A stretch of 42,806 nucleotides of DNA from an uncultured Ruminococcus sp. Its GTDB lineage: Bacteria; Bacillota; Clostridia; Oscillospirales; Acutalibacteraceae. The stretch is taken from NCBI GenBank assembly GCA_902785365.1, contig CACZYC010000018.1:1-42806 (forward strand), in the 5' to 3' direction. A model generated the notes under the pieces. It saw only the letters and a list, made by a program, of their open reading frames with translations, searched no databases and was not told where the DNA came from. The first letter of the stretch is position 1, and each line of letters opens with the position of its first letter. The translations under genes were made by a program, and so were the position numbers. Positions 23,794 to 31,719 of this stretch are shown here, in pieces.

Positions 23794-24006
23794 ATTTTTT
23801 CTCCAATAATATATTTTTTCAAGCGCCTGTGGAACAGGCGCTTGATCCCTGTTTATCAGCCGTTTATGCGGCTGTCTCTTTTTTCTCTTTCTAAGCTTAG
23901 GAAGCATAATCAGAGTGGTGACGAGAACACCCAGCGCAAGTCCGCCGATGCCCGCGAGAGTAAGGAAGCCCGCGTTGAAGGTAGACGCTGCAGCTTTTGC
24001 TGTCGC
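23794..24006 (-). pseudogene. In-frame membrane-anchor segment between the L,D-transpeptidase stop and the STAS start
   Basis: After the TAA of the L,D-transpeptidase (24007-24009) the same minus-strand frame continues without a stop as 'ATAKAAASTFNAGFLTLAGI', 'GGLALGVLVTTLIMLPKLR', then 'KRKKRQPHKRL' and on into the STAS domain. This is the shape of a C-terminal wall/membrane anchor (hydrophobic helix plus basic end). It contains a CAAGCGCCTG/CAGGCGCTTG hairpin (23820-23845) that may mark the STAS leader. It is either the tail of a lost gene or a former C-terminal extension of the transpeptidase cut off by a nonsense mutation. Confidence 0.45.
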
Positions 24007-24831
24007 TTATATGTTTTTGTTCGCGAAATCGCGCGCTTCATCAAGGTCAATGCCGAGAGCGTCCGCTTTGTCGATGGTTATCTTACAACCTTCTTTAACA
24101 TTCTGCAATATCTGCTTCATAACAGCCTCGTTGACCGCGACGCAGCCGCCTGTGTAGGGCTTTACAAGGCTCATACAGTGGAAGAAGAAACAAGAACCCG
24201 CCTCAGGAACACATTCGCTGTTGTATCCCATATTCAGGCAGTATGTGTATTCGTAGGTATAGTCAATAAGGTGTTCGCTCTCCTCAAGATCGAGGTCGGG
24301 AATATCTTTGATGCTGACAAACTCGTTGAAGTGTTTGCCCTTGCGTACATCGCCCGACCAGTAATCGTCCTCTGTCACCTTGGTGTATTCCATCTTACAG
24401 CCGGGGTCATCAGCTATGCCGAAAGCCTTATCGATAGTAAAAGTACCAATCGGGGTGATAGCGTGATTGCAGTCCGCCTTGCCCATGCCTTCGAGTCCGA
24501 TGTAACCGGGCGTCTGGAGAAGCATCTTCCATTTTCCTTTGGTATCTTTTTCATGCATACTTACATAGCAGGTTGTCTCACCCACGCCCGCTACAACGAT
24601 GAGCTGTTCGCAATCCTTTGCGGCGTCGAGCTTTGTGAGCCATTTGGGTGAATCAACGATATTCTGATCCTCAATACAAAGGTTGCTATTAGCTGCTGTT
24701 TTGCTGTCAGCGGTGTTATCCTTGGGAGCGGTGTTGCCGCAGGAGGACAGCACAATCAGCGCTGTCATAACGGATAATGTAAGGGCTATAATTCTTTTTG
24801 ATAGTCTGTGAGATTTTTTAATATTTTTCAT
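24007..24831 (-). CDS. Lipoprotein L,D-transpeptidase (YkuD family)
   Basis: The start at the ATG 24831 is supported by GAAAGG 6 bases upstream and by a lipoprotein signal peptide ('KRIIALTLSVMTALIVLSSC', lipobox Cys about residue 31); the longer frame to 24909 lacks these. The 274-residue product would be lipid-anchored outside the membrane. The YkuD active site is near the C-terminus: 'FFFHCMSLVKPYTGGCVAVN', with His and the catalytic Cys in T-G-G-C-V. Upstream are 'WKMLLQTPGYIGLEG' and 'AITPIGTFTIDKAFG', usual for the family, which cross-links peptidoglycan or attaches proteins to it. It is the first gene of the minus-strand unit that continues with STAS, SpoIIE and RsbW. In-frame coding sequence continues after its stop. 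Confidence 0.9.
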   Translation of the reverse strand: MKNIKKSHRLSKRIIALTLSVMTALIVLSSCGNTAPKDNTADSKTAANSNLCIEDQNIVDSPKWLTKLDAAKDCEQLIVVAGVGETTCYVSMHEKDTKGKWKMLLQTPGYIGLEGMGKADCNHAITPIGTFTIDKAFGIADDPGCKMEYTKVTEDDYWSGDVRKGKHFNEFVSIKDIPDLDLEESEHLIDYTYEYTYCLNMGYNSECVPEAGSCFFFHCMSLVKPYTGGCVAVNEAVMKQILQNVKEGCKITIDKADALGIDLDEARDFANKNI

Positions 24832-24948
24832 AAAAAACCTTTCATAAATAATTGTGTTTTTTGCTATATGGGCCGTTAAAATGATACCATTCATTTCCGC
24901 CTTAGTCAAGCTGTTTTATCGCCCTCGCGGGCATATAATCGTCAGTTT

Positions 24949-25167
24949 TCATTTATCCGCGTATTCAAAATTCAATCTGTCGTAAATTCTTCCGTCTATG
25001 TTAAGAGCGTTTTCATCGGTTGATTTCAAGACATATCCGCTTTTTTCCAAAACTCTACGCGAACCGATATTGTCGTACGCGCACCACGCTTTGATTGTTT
25101 TATAGCCTGTATTCACCAAATACGCGGTTACTGTTTTGACCGCTTCCGTTGCAAAGCCGATATTCAA
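24949..25167 (-). pseudogene. 5'-truncated GNAT acetyltransferase
   Basis: About 72 codons remain and read 'NIGFATEAVKTVTAYLVNTG', 'YKTIKAWCAYDNIGSRRVLE', 'KSGYVLKS'. These are the acetyl-CoA loop and the N-x-x-S-x-x-x-x-x-K-x-G-F/Y motif of RimJ/RimL-type acetyltransferases. The N-terminal half is absent; upstream the frame is open for a few codons and then loses similarity, and the only start is an internal TTG without a ribosome site. It is a decayed gene. Confidence 0.6.
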
Positions 25168-25408
25168 GCCTTTGATGAGCTTGTACTTGATGTCCGATCT
25201 TACGACTGAAAATAATTATACTCCATATCTCACAAAAAACAATATATTAACTTCAATATTTATGTGTGAAATATGCACTTTTTGAATGAGCTTAATTTAT
25301 AAACATCCTCCTTTTGAATCCGAGAGTTCGGGAAAGAAAATCGAAGCATAAAAACGCCAAATTGAAATATAGAAGTGTAGTTTTTCTTTCATTTGTTTGA
25401 AGTATTTA

Positions 25409-25437
25409 TTGAATACCGCTTAATAATGTGATATACT
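25409..25437 (+). promoter_or_regulatory. Sigma-A promoter of the gene at 25463
   Basis: TTGAAT at 25409-25414 and TATACT at 25432-25437 are 17 bases apart. The leader is short and carries AGGAGG 7 bases before the ATG. Confidence 0.65.
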
Positions 25438-25462
25438 CTTTGATATAGTAGGAGGTCATATA

Positions 25463-26227
25463 ATGGCAAAACAAGAAACCGAAATAAAGAACAGCGAAAC
25501 CGTCAATCAAAACGACAGCCCTCCAAGCAACGCGCTCAAAGACAGAAAAACCGCCAAAACGGCAAAAAGGCTCGAAACTATCGTCGCGATTCTTCTCGGC
25601 ATTACCACACTGCTCTCGGCATGGGCTTCATGGATCGGACATCTTCACGGCGGAATCCAGTCCATCAACTTTACAAAGAGCAATAACACGGCGTCACAGG
25701 GCACGGCGGAATACAATCTTTGTATGCAGGCGTACCTTGCCGATTATATGGTGTGGAACACCTTAAGTGATTATTACTATGATTTGAAAGAGGCAAAGGC
25801 TGACGGAGATCGGGCAAAAATAAAACTCATAAAAGAGAAAGTTAATACATTCAAGAAAAATAATATAAGCGATATTCTGGCTGAAGGCTTGAAATGGATG
25901 GAGGAAAACAAACGAAGCAATCCGTTTGAAATGCCCGGTATAGAAGAAAAATATTTTGAGTCGGCTCAGAGAACCGTCGATAAATCCCAAGAGCTGCTTG
26001 AGGAAGGAAAACGCGATAACGCTAAAGGCGACTCATATATGCTTGTGACCGTCATCTATTCACTGACTTTGTTTTTGCTCGGCATTGTCGGCACATTCAA
26101 AAATATGCCGAACAGGATAGCGGTCTTGTCGATTGCGGTTGTGTGTCTTGTGTTTGCTTTCATCTATATGTGTACGATACCGTTACCGACAGGGTTTGAA
26201 AAAATGAATTTTATCGAGTTTCGTTAA
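25463..26227 (+). CDS. Hypothetical membrane protein with a cytoplasmic-looking helical middle (DUF4337-like layout)
   Basis: The 254-residue protein has a polar N-terminus (residues 1-38), one hydrophobic segment ('IVAILLGITTLLSAWASWIG', about 44-63), a soluble helical region of about 120 residues with 'AEYNLCMQAYLADYMVWNTL' and many charged helices, and two hydrophobic segments at the end. This resembles DUF4337-type proteins of unknown function but is not a confident match. It has its own promoter, strong ribosome site and terminator, so it is a single-gene unit. Confidence 0.75.
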   Translation: MAKQETEIKNSETVNQNDSPPSNALKDRKTAKTAKRLETIVAILLGITTLLSAWASWIGHLHGGIQSINFTKSNNTASQGTAEYNLCMQAYLADYMVWNTLSDYYYDLKEAKADGDRAKIKLIKEKVNTFKKNNISDILAEGLKWMEENKRSNPFEMPGIEEKYFESAQRTVDKSQELLEEGKRDNAKGDSYMLVTVIYSLTLFLLGIVGTFKNMPNRIAVLSIAVVCLVFAFIYMCTIPLPTGFEKMNFIEFR

Positions 26228-26234
26228 TAAATAC

Positions 26235-26266
26235 AAAAAGAACGGCTTTTATTGCCGTTCTTTTTT
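26235..26266. terminator. Bidirectional terminator overlapping the end of the minus-strand gene
   Basis: AAAAAGAACGGC (26235-26246) pairs with GCCGTTCTTTTT (26254-26265). The stop of the 26249-26821 gene lies in the loop, so its last codons ('KTKKERQ') are encoded by the terminator arm. It stops transcription from both sides. Confidence 0.8.
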
Positions 26267-26821
26267 TGTTTTAGGATGTAATCCGAGTTCCTCCTGTAAG
26301 AGAATTATTATAGGTATACCAAGAAAAATCGGGAACAAGGTATTGTTTGCCATAACAGACAGCGCGAACAGCGTACCCTGTATATCGGGATAAATCAGCT
26401 TGACCATCGGTGTAATTATTACAGTTTGAACCAATGCGCTGAACAGAGTAACCGCGCAATAAATCAACAGATTTTTTGCGTTTCTGATGTTAAAATCTTT
26501 TTTTGAGATTCGTGTCCAGAAAAGATAGAAAACCAGCGGGCCGAGAAAATTCGCGATGAAACCGCCGATACTCGACCACCTGAGGCTGTCGCTTACAATA
26601 TCACAAATCAGGTTGCTGATTGCTGACGCTAAACACCCGATGATTCCAAAAAAGAGTCCGTATATCGGTTGAAGCAGCATTACGGGACGGATATCCGTGA
26701 ACCCCGGAATGACCTCCATAACCTTAAACGGAATGGCAACAATAAGATAGCTTCCTACGAGAATCAGCAACAATAAAACACCGCTTAATATCGGATGGCG
26801 TTTGTTGTCAAGAAGTCCCAT
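26249..26821 (-). CDS. ECF-transporter S-component-like membrane protein
   Basis: The 190-residue protein has about five or six helices. 'FTDIRPVMLLQPIYGLFFGI' followed by 'IGCLASAISNLICDIVSD' resembles substrate-binding S components of energy-coupling factor transporters, where an R-P-x-x-x-x-x-P-x-x-G-x-x-F-G motif and a polar 'G-x-x-x-N-x-x-x-D' helix recur. No EcfA or EcfT genes are nearby; group II S components share a common module encoded elsewhere. The ATG overlaps the upstream EamA gene by 14 bases and has AGGAGG. The substrate is unknown; the partner transporter may handle the same compound. Confidence 0.55.
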   Translation of the reverse strand: MGLLDNKRHPILSGVLLLLILVGSYLIVAIPFKVMEVIPGFTDIRPVMLLQPIYGLFFGIIGCLASAISNLICDIVSDSLRWSSIGGFIANFLGPLVFYLFWTRISKKDFNIRNAKNLLIYCAVTLFSALVQTVIITPMVKLIYPDIQGTLFALSVMANNTLFPIFLGIPIIILLQEELGLHPKTKKERQ

Positions 26822-27737
26822 TTTGCGCCTCCTTTCGGCGTTTCAGCTTGGAAAAATCCGCAAGCTGCGCCATATTGCCTAGAACGATAAACGCTACACC
26901 GATGAATGTAAATGCGTCGGGCGCAGCCGGGTCAATAAGACTTTCGGGCAAGGTCAGCCCCCAAATCAACGAAAAGATTATCTCGCACGAATAAATTATG
27001 GTTGCCGAAGCGGGCGTAGCTCGCCGCTGGGCGAATATGTTAAGCGACTTCGCAAGAGCGACCACAAAGTAAGAGTAGATAAACAAGCTTGCGATTACCT
27101 CTTTATTCCACGGAATCGCCGCAAAGGTTGCTGGCTGTATAATCACCCATATAATGAAGCTGATAAACGCTACCGGCAAAGTATATGAGAAAGCAATCGC
27201 TATGGCGTCGTATTTTCTGGCGTAATGGTTCAGTCGTACAATAAAGACGGCGCGGATAATACATCCGCCGAAAATCAACAGTAGGCCCGGAATGCTGATG
27301 TCAAACAGATTTCGCGCCAGAGCGAACATAATTCCCGCCAACACCAATCCGGCGGAAATCCACGTTTTGATATCAACGTTTTCTTTTTTCATAAGCAGGA
27401 TAACAGGCAGAACAACAGCCGTCATCGACAGCGTAAAAGCTCCTGTGGAAACGTCAAAATCGTCCAGCCCGTAAATATACATAACATTATAGGAGCAATC
27501 GAGCACACTGAGCAGCAAACAATCCCTCACCAGCTTTAACCCGTCCTGGCGGAAAGCCGCGATTATTCGCTTGAAAAAACCGAGGAACAACAAAACCGCT
27601 CCTGTCAGACTTGTTATACAGGTTGTGGCAAAGGGCAGAACATCATTGGGAATACACGCGAATATAACTACTTCCGTAGACCAAATCAGCGTTACACACA
27701 ACAGGCACAGGTTCGCCTGTAATTTGTTCATTCCCAT
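26808..27737 (-). CDS. EamA-family (DMT) transporter
   Basis: The 309-residue protein has ten predicted helices in two EamA repeats ('LCLLCVTLIWSTEVVIFACI' at the start; 'GLLLIFGGCIIRAVFIVRLN' opening the second half; 'ATIIYSCEIIFSLIWGLTLP' near the end). It ends in a basic tail. It has a very good ribosome site (AGGAGG, 6 bases) and overlaps the ECF-like gene by 14 bases, forming a two-gene operon. The family moves metabolites or amino acids; the direction and substrate are not evident. Confidence 0.88.
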   Translation of the reverse strand: MGMNKLQANLCLLCVTLIWSTEVVIFACIPNDVLPFATTCITSLTGAVLLFLGFFKRIIAAFRQDGLKLVRDCLLLSVLDCSYNVMYIYGLDDFDVSTGAFTLSMTAVVLPVILLMKKENVDIKTWISAGLVLAGIMFALARNLFDISIPGLLLIFGGCIIRAVFIVRLNHYARKYDAIAIAFSYTLPVAFISFIIWVIIQPATFAAIPWNKEVIASLFIYSYFVVALAKSLNIFAQRRATPASATIIYSCEIIFSLIWGLTLPESLIDPAAPDAFTFIGVAFIVLGNMAQLADFSKLKRRKEAQNGTS

Positions 27738-27818
27738 ACGTATCCTCCTTTCGTCTGCTATTGTATGTCGTCAAATACTTGTTTATCGTACCACATACAA
27801 AACGCTTTTGCAACAGGA

Positions 27819-27847
27819 TTGAAAAATCATAGTATCCGTGATAGAAT
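27819..27847 (+). promoter_or_regulatory. Sigma-A promoter of the gene at 27889
   Basis: TTGAAA at 27819-27824 and TAGAAT at 27842-27847 have a 17-base spacer. The region is shared with the divergent EamA operon. Confidence 0.6.
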
Positions 27848-27888
27848 AATAATATATTTAGTGGAGATTTTAAATATAAGGGGTATTT

Positions 27889-28704
27889 ATGAAAACTGTA
27901 AAAGAATCCCACGTTAGCGGAACACGATTCAAAAGAATCAGAGAATATCATAAACGCGTAATGGAAAGAAACCGCGAGGTTTATGAGAAAACTATTGAAA
28001 ATAAAGAGGATAGACCTTTTGCTTACGGGCTTTGCTTTTCAAAGCTGTTCTGGCTGTTTTTTATCGGAAGCCTTTTCGGAACAATTCTCGAAACCTTTTA
28101 TGCTCTGATATTTGACGGTCACTTTGAGATACGAACAGGTATGGTAATAGGGCCTTTTATTCCCGTTTACGGCGGCGGCGCGGTTTTGATTACTCTCTGC
28201 CTCTATAAGCTGTACAAATTAAATAATTTTCTTGTATTTCTGGCTTCCGCGTTTATCGGCGCGGCGTTTGAATTCTTATGTTCCTATTTCCAGGAAATGA
28301 TACTGGGAACAATAAGCTGGGATTACAGCGATACACCGTTCAATATTGACGGCAGAACCAACCTTGCCTACGCGGTTGTCTGGGGTATTCTGGGGCTTCT
28401 GTGGCTCAGGTATATTTATCCGTTTATCAGCCGATTGATTGAGAAAATACCAAAAAAAGCCGGTAAAAAACTCACAATAATTCTTTTTGTGATTATGACA
28501 ATCGGCGGAATCCTTACAAGTGTCTCTATTGCCAGAAAAACCATGCGCGCTAAAAACATCCCACCCAAAACCGCTATTGGAGCGTTTTGCGATAAGGTTT
28601 TCACGGATGAATATATGGATCTTGTCTTTCCGCATATGGGAAACAAAGAAACATTCGCTGAGGAAAGAAGGCAAAAAGAGCTGGAAGCAAAGGCAGCTCG
28701 CTGA
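27889..28704 (+). CDS. Putative ABC-transporter-type IV membrane protein (PF06541, CmpB-like)
   Basis: In this 271-residue protein an N-terminal charged helix (residues 1-42) precedes the membrane domain. The family signature follows: 'FWLFFIGSLFGTILETFYAL' with the conserved Glu, 'RTGMVIGPFIPVYGGGAVLI', 'AAFEFLCSYFQEMILGTISW' and 'WDYSDTPFNIDGRTNLAYAV'. Such proteins are annotated as ABC-transporter permeases, but no ATPase is encoded nearby and the real role is not established. It is monocistronic, with promoter and terminator on both sides. Confidence 0.85.
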   Translation: MKTVKESHVSGTRFKRIREYHKRVMERNREVYEKTIENKEDRPFAYGLCFSKLFWLFFIGSLFGTILETFYALIFDGHFEIRTGMVIGPFIPVYGGGAVLITLCLYKLYKLNNFLVFLASAFIGAAFEFLCSYFQEMILGTISWDYSDTPFNIDGRTNLAYAVVWGILGLLWLRYIYPFISRLIEKIPKKAGKKLTIILFVIMTIGGILTSVSIARKTMRAKNIPPKTAIGAFCDKVFTDEYMDLVFPHMGNKETFAEERRQKELEAKAAR

Positions 28705-28722
28705 TAATTTTTGCAATATTTT

Positions 28723-28762
28723 AGCCCTGTCAGAAGGTCAATCTTCTGACAGGGCTTTTTGC
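28723..28762. terminator. Strong 14-bp hairpin terminator
   Basis: AGCCCTGTCAGAAG (28723-28736) pairs perfectly with CTTCTGACAGGGCT (28743-28756), followed by TTTT. It lies between two converging genes (28704 and 28773). Confidence 0.88.
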
Positions 28763-28772
28763 GGTTTGTATA

Positions 28773-29294
28773 TTAAAAATTGAAACTATAATTATACGCT
28801 AAATTCTCGTTGATATAATCAACTATGATTTTCATAAACGATGAGAACTTGGCTTTAGCGTTGTCGTCGGCGTCGGCGAGTATCTCTTCGCCTAAAGAAT
28901 TGTACAAATCCGCGGTATATCCCGCGACGGATTTTGTATCGTCGTTTGATGACGCGAAAATTTTGTTATCAGTCATAACGAAAGACTGAATCTCCGCGGG
29001 CACCATGGCGGAATAATCTTTGTCCTGATAAATAATGTTATCTACAAACATAGTTTTATAAAGACCGTCAAGCATTTCTTTGGGCTGTTCTATGCCAAGA
29101 TAATCCTTCAGTAAAGATACTGTCTTATCGGTTACTTTACCGTCTTCAACAGAAAAATACATTATAACATTAGAGAGGTTCATATGGAAAGCGTCCCTCT
29201 GTTTGTAGCCGTAACCTATACCGTATCCCAAGCCGTCCAGCTCATCGCATAATTCATAGGCATAATTGATTTTATTAACAAGTTCGTTATTCAT
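28773..29294 (-). CDS. Hypothetical helical protein (possibly TerB-like)
   Basis: The 173-residue cytoplasmic protein has no signal peptide. It begins 'MNNELVNKINYAYELCDELD' and has 'NVIMYFSVEDGKVTDKTVSL', where 'DG-K-V-T' within two helices resembles the acidic motif of TerB-fold proteins; the similarity is short. The remainder is helical with an acidic loop ('SSNDDTKSV', 'LADADDNAKA'). It has a good ribosome site (TGAGGTG). A gap of 65 bases separates it from the hydrolase gene upstream on the same strand, so the two may be co-transcribed. The function is unknown. Confidence 0.65.
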   Translation of the reverse strand: MNNELVNKINYAYELCDELDGLGYGIGYGYKQRDAFHMNLSNVIMYFSVEDGKVTDKTVSLLKDYLGIEQPKEMLDGLYKTMFVDNIIYQDKDYSAMVPAEIQSFVMTDNKIFASSNDDTKSVAGYTADLYNSLGEEILADADDNAKAKFSSFMKIIVDYINENLAYNYSFNF

Positions 29295-29359
29295 AGTGAC
29301 ACCTCATTTTATTTGATATATATATTATAATGCATTGCTGCTGACAATTCAACAAATAT

Positions 29360-30115
29360 TTAAAATCCGAAAAACTCGGTTATCAGCTTGATTGCCTCGT
29401 CCATAACACGGGGATTCTGGAATCGGTGATCCGCCCCATCCATAGGGATAAATCTGATTGAATTATCTTCCGTAAACGCTTTGACAACATCAAAAGAGAC
29501 GACCTCGTCAGCGGTACCCTGGAGGATTAAAATATCATCCGCGTACTTGCGGTAATCATATTTAGTCAAATCTGCTTCTTTAAGTTCGTCGAGGAACGAT
29601 TGGGTAACTTTGATTTTTCGGTCAAAGCCTACTTGTACGGGCTTGTTCCTGCTGAGCGCTTTTATGTCCGCGGGGTTCATTATGACCGCGGAGAGCACAT
29701 CGTACATATTAACAGCGGGGCAGCGCATGGCCGCCTTTTTGAACGGATTGCCGTTTTCGGCAATGTATTTCAAAATCTGATAACTGCCGAAACTTGTTGA
29801 GTACGAATAGAGCTCCTCAACTTTGTAACGCTCCTTTGCGTATTTGACAACCGTGCTTATATATTTGCCGCAGTCATCGAGAATCAGCTTTTTCTTTACA
29901 TCGTCGCCATGACAAGGCGCGTTGAATGTAATAACCGCGATGTCCTTGTGCTTTTTCATAACATACTCGGCAAATCTCTGAGCCGCCTTGTTGTCCTTAT
30001 GACCGCCGAACCCGTGGCCGTAAATGACTATTCTTCCGACAGCTCTGATATCATTACAATACAGCTTGCAGCTGATACTGCTGCCCGCTTCGTTTATATT
30101 GAAAAACTTTTCCAT
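29360..30115 (-). CDS. Alpha/beta hydrolase
   Basis: From the ATG at 30115 (ACGGAG 5 bases upstream; an in-frame GTG lies two codons earlier) the product has 251 residues. 'IVIYGHGFGGHKDNKAAQRF' carries the oxyanion-hole HG motif, 'SYSTSFGSYQILKY' the nucleophile elbow with Ser between T and F-G, 'LILQGTADEVVSFD' the acid and 'DGADHRFQNP' the catalytic His. The elbow is T-S-F-G-S rather than the classical G-x-S-x-G. The fold suits an esterase or acyl-peptide hydrolase in the cytoplasm; the substrate is unknown. It follows the broken gene at 30128 by 12 bases. Confidence 0.88.
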   Translation of the reverse strand: MEKFFNINEAGSSISCKLYCNDIRAVGRIVIYGHGFGGHKDNKAAQRFAEYVMKKHKDIAVITFNAPCHGDDVKKKLILDDCGKYISTVVKYAKERYKVEELYSYSTSFGSYQILKYIAENGNPFKKAAMRCPAVNMYDVLSAVIMNPADIKALSRNKPVQVGFDRKIKVTQSFLDELKEADLTKYDYRKYADDILILQGTADEVVSFDVVKAFTEDNSIRFIPMDGADHRFQNPRVMDEAIKLITEFFGF

Positions 30116-30127
30116 TTTCACTCCGTA

Positions 30128-30360
30128 TCAATACTCTGTTTTTATGTTGTTCACCTTATATTTCCGCTTAAATTCCTCAATATCCTTTTGCGAACGAATA
30201 AGCATTACTTCACGGAATTCTCCGCTTTTTTTATTCTTGAATCCCGCAACTTTTTCGCCCGTACAGATTGAGCTTCGTATCACCGCATAGTGGTTTTCGG
30301 GATTGATTTCATCTGTTTCAAAACCGAAAGATTCAGCTTCGGATTTTCTGAAAATCGCAT
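30128..30360 (-). pseudogene. Small conserved-looking gene broken by a one-base deletion after the start codon
   Basis: A GGAGGAATTATG start (ATG at 30358-30360) is followed by CGATTTTC. In the frame of that ATG translation ends after 26 codons. In the shifted frame the sequence reads '(M)AIFRKSEAESFGFETDEI', 'NPENHYAVIRSSICTGEKV', 'AGFKNKKSGEFREVMLIRSQ', and ends at the TGA 30128-30130. Restoring one G (ATGGCG) would give a 77-residue protein. The intact downstream frame shows the change is recent or is a sequencing error. I do not recognise the family. Confidence 0.65.
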
Positions 30361-30423
30361 AATTCCTCCAAATTTAATAAAGAGTTTGTCCGCGGCAACC
30401 CTGTTATTTCGGCGCGTTTGTCG

Positions 30424-30903
30424 TTATTTGTCTGCCGACAAAATCATCTCCATACCGATTTTCTGTTCTTTCATACCCATAGATTTGTAGAAGCTCATCG
30501 CCGAGGCGTTGCATGTCCACACGTTGAGCGTAACATTATAAAAACCGTTTTCCCCGGCGTAATTTACAACATAGTCAAAAAGAGCCTTTCCGACGTGTTT
30601 CCCTCTGGCGTTTTCGTCCACACAGATATCGTCAATATACAATGTCTTTATGTCCGTAAGCAAATCGCTCCCGACAACCTGTTTTGTTACACAAAAAGCG
30701 TGACCGAGCGGTATGTCTGCTTCGTCCGTAAATACAAACACAGGGGTATTTTTGTCTTGCAGGATTACTTCGAGCTCTTTGTCGTTATACTTTGTCGCGG
30801 GACCTTTAAAAATATCGGGTCTGCCGTTGTGATGTACCATATCGACCTGAACAAGCAATTCAAGCAGCTTTGGAATATCTTTCTTTTCAGCTTTTCTTAT
30901 CAT
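30424..30903 (-). CDS. GNAT-family N-acetyltransferase
   Basis: The 159-residue protein starts at the ATG 30903 (GGAG 8 bases upstream, 'MIRKAEKKDIPKLLELLVQV'); an ATG 18 bases earlier is less likely. The acetyl-CoA motif A is clear: 'TLYIDDICVDENARGKHVGK', with R-G-K-x-V-G-K as the pyrophosphate loop, then 'ALFDYVVNYA' and 'TLNVWTCNASAMSFYKSMGM' as motif B. The substrate is not evident. It overlaps the end of the upstream membrane-protein gene by 17 bases, so they form an operon. Confidence 0.9.
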   Translation of the reverse strand: MIRKAEKKDIPKLLELLVQVDMVHHNGRPDIFKGPATKYNDKELEVILQDKNTPVFVFTDEADIPLGHAFCVTKQVVGSDLLTDIKTLYIDDICVDENARGKHVGKALFDYVVNYAGENGFYNVTLNVWTCNASAMSFYKSMGMKEQKIGMEMILSADK

Positions 30904-31564
30904 CCGTTTCACTCCGTTCATCCGAATTTACCTTGACCATTTTGTTGTGAATGAGCCGTGTCACTGTCGCTATCAGGAACACAACGCCTAAAACCACAAT
31001 CGCGGTAATATACCAGAAACCGCCGCGGTTAAAGGTATAGAAGTCCATCCATCCGCCGTTTGCCTCGCCGATTATCACGACTTCAATGAAGTATACCGCG
31101 CCGTATAAAACGCACGGCAAAAGCGTGAGGAAGGATTCGGAGAGTTTTATTTTTGAGTCGGTTTCCAGGAAAATAAACGTGACCAACATCGCGAGCGGAC
31201 CCGCCACGTGCATATAAAACGCTGTACCAAGAAGCAGGTACTTTATGTCGTATAGAGGCAGGAGCAGTATCATAACCGTGAGGAATGTCAGCATTACAGA
31301 GGTCATTCCGATATACTTGAGAACCTCAGCGAAATGCGGGAGTTTTTTTCGCTTTCCACGCAATATCTGAATCTCAAAGGGAATCATAACAAGCGCCGTA
31401 AGTCCCGCGAGGATGTTGGAATCCGTGGTAAAAAACTTGTAGGAATCAAAACCTGTCTCCACGAGCGGATTGTTGCAGTAAAAATAATATGACGTAGTAA
31501 TTATCGCTGTACATACTACTACAAAAATGTTCAGAATCAATGCCGCCAGAATCTTTTTGTTCAT
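30887..31564 (-). CDS. Pr6Pr-like membrane protein
   Basis: The 225-residue protein has six hydrophobic helices and a charged C-terminal tail ('VNSDERSETDDKKS'). 'FKFFTTDSNILAGLTALVM' region, 'MTSVMLTFLTVMILLLPLY', 'HVAGPLAMLVTFIFLE' and 'LLPCVLYGAVYFIEV' match the arrangement of the Pr6Pr/FAR-17a/AIG1-like family, whose bacterial members have no defined activity, though eukaryotic relatives hydrolyse fatty-acid esters. It has a clear ribosome site (AAGGAGAG) and overlaps the GNAT gene by 17 bases. Confidence 0.75.
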   Translation of the reverse strand: MNKKILAALILNIFVVVCTAIITTSYYFYCNNPLVETGFDSYKFFTTDSNILAGLTALVMIPFEIQILRGKRKKLPHFAEVLKYIGMTSVMLTFLTVMILLLPLYDIKYLLLGTAFYMHVAGPLAMLVTFIFLETDSKIKLSESFLTLLPCVLYGAVYFIEVVIIGEANGGWMDFYTFNRGGFWYITAIVVLGVVFLIATVTRLIHNKMVKVNSDERSETDDKKS

Positions 31565-31655
31565 ATCCGCTCTCCTTATTTTATAGCATTAAACTTCTTT
31601 ATTATTTAACCATAAACCGCCGTTTTTTGCAAGACGAAATAAAAGAGCGAAATTA

Positions 31656-31684
31656 TTGACAAGCGTATTTCAAGAAGCTATAAT
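31656..31684 (+). promoter_or_regulatory. Consensus sigma-A promoter of the acyltransferase gene
   Basis: TTGACA (31656-31661) and TATAAT (31679-31684) are both perfect consensus boxes with a 17-base spacer. The ATG follows 36 bases downstream. Confidence 0.85.
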
Positions 31685-31719
31685 TTAAATGTTCTAAATT
31701 ATGAAAAAAGGGTGTTAAA

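Noticed and set aside
23842..24651. 269-codon plus-strand frame
   Set aside because: Antisense to the L,D-transpeptidase with its clear YkuD motif and lipoprotein signal.
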